From JBEKZQ01 sp049509675 (GTDB lineage Bacteria > Planctomycetota > Planctomycetia > Pirellulales > Thermoguttaceae), in NCBI GenBank assembly GCA_049509675.1, contig JBEKZQ010000128.1, positions 1 to 18,795 of the forward strand: 18,795 nt of DNA. Reading direction: 5' to 3'. Shown here in pieces: positions 15,827 through 18,795 of the stretch (within the stretch, counting starts at the first letter, position 1; each line of letters opens with the position of its first letter). Position numbers and translations under genes: made by a program. Below the pieces are notes generated by a model. The model worked only from the letters and a program-made list of their open reading frames with translations, made no database searches and had not been told where the DNA came from.

Positions 15827-18217
15827 ATGCCCCGAAGGTCGAAAAGGAACCGCCCGGCTCCCCCGCTCGCGCCGAGTGCCACTGGCTCCGCCAGTGCAGA
15901 CCACCGGGTGCCACTGGCTCCGCCAGTGCCGAGTGCCACTGGCTCCGCCAGTGCGGGCCGCCCAGCGCCCGGGTCGCGGGCCGAGCTGCTGCGTCTCGCT
16001 CTGGTGCTTTCCGGCCTTCTCCTGGCGGTCGCCCTGGTCTTCGGCCGCACGGTCCGACATGATTTCGTCAACTTCGACGACAATCTGTACGTTTACGACA
16101 ACCCCCACGTCACCGCCGGCCTGACGCCCCCGGGCATCGCCTGGGCCTTCACCCATACAGCCGCCGCCAACTGGCACCCGCTGACGTGGATCTCCCACAT
16201 GGCCGATTGCCAGGCCTATGGCCTGTGGGCCGGCGGCCATCATCTCACCAGCGTCTTGCTCCATGCCCTCGTGGCCGTCCTCCTGCTGCTCCTGCTGTGG
16301 CAGTTGACCGACGATTTCTGGCCCAGTGTACTGGCGACGGCCCTCTTCGCCGTTCATCCCCTCCGCGTGGAATCGGTGGCCTGGGTGGCCGAACGGAAGG
16401 ACCTCCTCGGCGGGCTCTTCTTCCTGCTGACTTTGGCGGCCTACGCCCATTACGCCCGCCGGCCCTTCTCCGCCCTCCGTTACCTGCCCGTACTGCTGCT
16501 CTTCGCCCTGGGCCTGATGGCCAAGCCGATGCTCGTGACGTTGCCCTTCGTCCTGCTGTTGCTGGACTATTGGCCGCTGCGCAGAACAGGAGAGCGGGAG
16601 GACAGGGGAACAGGAGAGCAGGAAAACAGGGGAGCAGGAGAGCAGGCGAAAGAGCCCTTCTCGATCGCCTCGGGTGCCACTGGCTCTGCCAGTGCCGACG
16701 GGCGCCAATGCCGTTGCCTCCCGCTCACCCGCCTGCTCCTCGAGAAGCTCCCGTTGTTGCTGTTGGCAGCCGCGTCTTGCACAGTCACGCTCCTTGCTCA
16801 GCAAAGTGCTATGGCGCCCCAGCGATTGACCCTGCCATGGCGCATCGGCAACGCCCTGGTTTCCTACGCGACCTATCTCGTCCAGTTCTTCTACCCCGTG
16901 GCACTGGCCGTTTTCTATCCTCATCCAAGAAACGGTCTGCCCATTTGGCAAATCGCTGCGGCCGCCCTCCTGCTGGTCGTCGTCTCTGCCGCTGTGTTTG
17001 TCGTGGGGCGAAAATCTCCCTGCCTGCTCGTCGGCTGGCTCTGGTATCTGGGCACGCTCGTGCCCGTCATCGGACTGGTCCAGGTCGGCAGTCAGGCCAA
17101 CGCCGACCGCTACACCTACTTGCCGCAGATCGGCCTGGCCATCATGCTCGCCTGGGGCCTCCGCGCCGGCTGCCACTGGCTCAATACTTCTCCCCTCTCC
17201 CCTCGCGGGAGAGGGGTCGGGGGTGAGGGGGCATACAGTGGAGACCCGCTTATTACGACCAATCTGTCCGAGACCGCCCTCACCCCAACCCTCTCCCAGA
17301 GGGAGAGGGAGACTCTACTGGGCCAGCGTCTCTGCGCCGCGGCCTCCGCGCTCGTGTTGGCCGTCTTCATGGGCCTGGCCTGGCGGCAGGTCGGTTTCTG
17401 GTCCAATAGCGAAACGCTTTGGACCCACGCGCTCGCTTGCACCACGCAGAACGGCCATGCCCACAACAACCTCGCCCTGTACCTGGCCGGTTTGGGGCGA
17501 ATCGATGAGGCGATGGACCATTACCTGGCGGCGATGGCGATCAACAGCGACGACCCTAAAGCCCACAACAATTACGGCCTGGCCCTCGTCGACCGAGGTC
17601 GCATCGACGAGGCGTTGGACCAATATCACGAGGCCCTGAGAATTCAGCCCGACGACGCCTATGCCCAAAACAATCTCGGCGTGGCTCTGGCGCGTTGCGG
17701 ACGGGTCGACGAGGCGATTTTCCAGTACCACCAGGCCATCAGGAATAACCCCGACTTGGCCTGGCCCCACTACAATCTGGGCAATGCCCTGGCGCGCCGC
17801 GGCCGGAAGGACGAAGCCATCGACCAGTATCGACAGGCCATCCGCATCGATCCGCGACACGCCCCCGCACAGAACAACCTTGCACTGCAGTTGGCCGCCC
17901 AGGGCCGGCTCGACGAGGCCATCGACCATTATCGCGCCGCGCTGAAGAGCGACCCGAAGCATGTCTCGGCTCGAAACAACCTTGGCATCGCGCTGGCCCG
18001 CCAGGGTCGCGTCGACGAGGCCATCGACCAATTCCAGGAAACCCTGCGGATCGATCCCCGCCATGCCTCCGTGCATCACAACCTGGGGCTGGAGTTGGCC
18101 GGCCGCGGTCAACTCGACGAGGCGATCGCCCATTTTCAGCAGGCCCTGCAACTGAAGCCCGATTTCGTCGAGGCCCGCCTCAGCCTCGCCGACGCACTGC
18201 GGAAGAAGGGCAAGTGA
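15827..18217 (+). CDS. TMTC-like multi-pass membrane protein with C-terminal TPRs
   Basis: A 796-residue protein that combines a GT-C-type membrane domain (about 55-540) with about eight TPR units (about 543-790). Seen: FVNFDDNLYVYDNPHV (FDD at 83-85, as expected for a GT-C catalytic acidic motif), NWHPLTWISHM, HPLRVESVAWVAERKD, PMLVTLPFVLLLLDYWPL, and ADRYTYLPQIGL. This order resembles eukaryotic TMTC O-mannosyltransferases and many bacterial relatives; glycosyltransferase activity is inferred. The N-terminus, a loop at about 253-290 and a loop at about 454-495 consist of translated DNA repeats described separately. ATG 15827 has no Shine-Dalgarno site but matches the N-termini of the neighbouring paralogues. 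Confidence 0.85.
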   Translation: MPRRSKRNRPAPPLAPSATGSASADHRVPLAPPVPSATGSASAGRPAPGSRAELLRLALVLSGLLLAVALVFGRTVRHDFVNFDDNLYVYDNPHVTAGLTPPGIAWAFTHTAAANWHPLTWISHMADCQAYGLWAGGHHLTSVLLHALVAVLLLLLLWQLTDDFWPSVLATALFAVHPLRVESVAWVAERKDLLGGLFFLLTLAAYAHYARRPFSALRYLPVLLLFALGLMAKPMLVTLPFVLLLLDYWPLRRTGEREDRGTGEQENRGAGEQAKEPFSIASGATGSASADGRQCRCLPLTRLLLEKLPLLLLAAASCTVTLLAQQSAMAPQRLTLPWRIGNALVSYATYLVQFFYPVALAVFYPHPRNGLPIWQIAAAALLLVVVSAAVFVVGRKSPCLLVGWLWYLGTLVPVIGLVQVGSQANADRYTYLPQIGLAIMLAWGLRAGCHWLNTSPLSPRGRGVGGEGAYSGDPLITTNLSETALTPTLSQRERETLLGQRLCAAASALVLAVFMGLAWRQVGFWSNSETLWTHALACTTQNGHAHNNLALYLAGLGRIDEAMDHYLAAMAINSDDPKAHNNYGLALVDRGRIDEALDQYHEALRIQPDDAYAQNNLGVALARCGRVDEAIFQYHQAIRNNPDLAWPHYNLGNALARRGRKDEAIDQYRQAIRIDPRHAPAQNNLALQLAAQGRLDEAIDHYRAALKSDPKHVSARNNLGIALARQGRVDEAIDQFQETLRIDPRHASVHHNLGLELAGRGQLDEAIAHFQQALQLKPDFVEARLSLADALRKKGK
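15876..15954. repeat. Three copies of a CACTGGC-TCC-GCCAGTG palindrome
   Basis: Identical 22-bp copies lie at 15876-15897, 15908-15929 and 15933-15954, each with perfect 7-bp arms (CACTGGC/GCCAGTG) around TCC. A fourth copy with one change is at 16674-16695. Copies 1, 3 and 4 are read as ATGSAS, copy 2 in another frame as VPLAPPV. They lie inside the TMTC-like gene. Confidence 0.9.
16584..16695. repeat. Purine-rich ACAGGAGAGCAGG repeats plus fourth palindrome copy
   Basis: From 16584 to about 16650 variants of ACAGGGGA and CAGGAGAGCAGG alternate on the plus strand, encoding a Gly/Glu/Arg/Gln-rich hydrophilic loop. It is followed at 16674-16695 by the palindrome with core CACTGGCTCTGCCAGTG. 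The surrounding sequence codes for hydrophobic membrane segments, so the repeats interrupt the membrane domain in a loop and keep the frame. Confidence 0.7.
17190..17310. repeat. REP-like pair CCCTCTCCC...GGGAGAGGG in opposite orientations
   Basis: The left unit (17190-17230) contains CCCCTCTCCCCTCGCGGGAG and ends GGGGGTGAGGG. The right unit (17277-17310) is an inverted relative starting CCCTCACCCCAACCCTCTCC. Each unit has its own hairpin and the two together form a larger inverted repeat around 46 unique bases, like a BIME made of two REPs. The whole lies in frame in the TMTC-like gene, coding for a loop with SPLSPRGRGVGGEG and TALTPTLSQRERE. Confidence 0.8.
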
Positions 18218-18221
18218 GTTT

Positions 18222-18294
18222 GAAGTGTTCAGTTTTCAGTTTTCAGTTCGGACGAGCGCTTCGGACTGAACACTGAAAACTGAAAACTGAAAAC
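18222..18294. repeat. TTCAGTTTTCAG inverted repeat after the TMTC-like gene
   Basis: The left arm GTGTTCAGTTTTCAG... (18225-18251) and the right arm CGGACTGAACACTGAAAACTG... (18262-18294) are imperfect inverted repeats built of the same CTGAAAA units as at 15662-15825, with a short GC loop. It could form a strong hairpin and end or protect the upstream transcript. Confidence 0.7.
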
Positions 18295-18311
18295 AAACGG
18301 AAAACTACCCC

Positions 18312-18795
18312 ATGCCCCGAATCTCGAAAAAGCCCCCCCCCGAACCGCCGGCTGCCACCGGCTTTGCTGGTCGTTGGCGGCCTCCTCCTGGCCGCCGCCT
18401 GCGTCTTCGGCCGCACCGTCCACCATCAGTTCATCAACTTCGACGACAACGAGTACGTCTACGAGAATTCCCACGTCACGGGCGGCCTGACGCGCTCGGG
18501 CATCGCCTGGGCCTTCACCCATACGGCCGCCATCAACTGGCACCCGCTCACCTGGATTTCCCACATGGCCGATTGCCAGATGTTCCACCTCTGGGCCGGT
18601 GGACATCACCTCACCAACGTTCTGCTCCACGCCGCCGTCGCCGCGCTGTTGTTCCTGGTTCTGCGGCAGTTGACCGCCGATTTCTGGCCCAGCGCCTTGG
18701 CCGCCGCCCTCTTCGCCGTTCATCCCTTGCGCGTGGAATCGGTGGCCTGGGTGGCCGAACGGAAGGACCTCCTCAGCGGGCTCTTCTTTCTATTG
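18312..18795 (+). CDS. TMTC-like paralogue, 5' part only, frame broken at C9
   Basis: The gene runs off the window. From 18364 onward one frame is open to the end and codes for LLVVGGLLLAAACVFGR, FINFDDNEYVYENSHVT, NWHPLTWISHM and HPLRVESVAWVAERKDLL, nearly the same as the gene at 15827; the DNA around 18740-18770 is almost identical to the first copy. The start MPRISKKPPP at ATG 18312 matches its relatives but is one base out of frame with the rest. The shift falls at nine C (18333-18341); eight C would restore a continuous protein. It could be a sequencing or assembly error, a slippery or phase-variable tract, or a real pseudogene. Otherwise a rare TTG start at 18364 would be needed. The 3' end is unknown. 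Confidence 0.7.
   Translation, partial: MPRISKKPPPEPPAATGFAGRWRPPPGRRLRLRPHRPPSVHQLRRQRVRLREFPRHGRPDALGHRLGLHPYGRHQLAPAHLDFPHGRLPDVPPLGRWTSPHQRSAPRRRRRAVVPGSAAVDRRFLAQRLGRRPLRRSSLARGIGGLGGRTEGPPQRALLSI

Noticed and set aside
15876..15954. CRISPR-like array
   Set aside because: Spacing between copies is 10 and 3 bases, far too short for spacers, and the repeats lie within a gene with no cas genes nearby.
15770..17176. Minus-strand open frame opposite the TMTC-like gene
   Set aside because: The plus strand shows conserved membrane-protein motifs; the minus frame is low-complexity Gly/Glu/Gln.

Overview
The window is GC-rich bacterial DNA that looks like a planctomycete, probably from the Pirellulales. 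This is inferred from a PEP-CTERM-tagged secreted protease, a Gram-negative lipid A gene (lpxB), a topoisomerase I with a histone-like lysine tail, a planctomycete-type RNase H-like protein, several large TPR/membrane proteins, few clear Shine-Dalgarno sites, and many short palindromic repeats. I could not run a database search, so the taxonomy is inference.

Layout. 12-2729 (minus) is topA. The only gap above 300 bases (2730-3222) follows; it holds a leader inverted repeat, a nested palindromic element of about 118 bp and a possible promoter. 3223-5655 (plus) encodes a membrane-anchored PpiD/SurA-like protein interrupted by a long Lys/Glu/Pro tract with a 39-bp tandem repeat. 5699-6197 (plus) is a small overlapping DUF4160-DUF2442 pair. 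From 12251 down to 6246 a minus-strand block carries lpxB, an M50 (site-2) protease overlapping the end of lpxB, an ImmA/IrrE-type metallopeptidase, an RNase HI-like protein lacking catalytic Asp residues, and the glycogen branching enzyme glgB. Divergent from lpxB is yqgE (12471-13022). yqgE is bracketed by two palindromic elements with the same terminal sequence. Next is a sedolisin-type (S53) protease with a signal peptide and PEP-CTERM tail (13272-14564). The window ends in a family of TPR proteins: one short TPR protein (14666-15661), one full TMTC-like multi-pass membrane protein with TPRs (15827-18217), and the beginning of a close paralogue (18312-end) whose reading frame is broken at a run of nine C.

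How the genes may work together. Several products belong to the envelope: lipid A synthesis (lpxB), membrane proteolysis (M50), periplasmic folding (PpiD-like), an exported anchored protease (S53) and probable glycosyltransferase/TPR proteins. glgB belongs to glycogen storage. No defence island, phage or complete transposon is visible. The most unusual signal is the density of at least five different small palindromic repeat families. Some sit between genes, and three lie in frame inside the 15827-18217 gene. That one DNA repeat is read in two different frames shows the selection or spread is at the DNA level.
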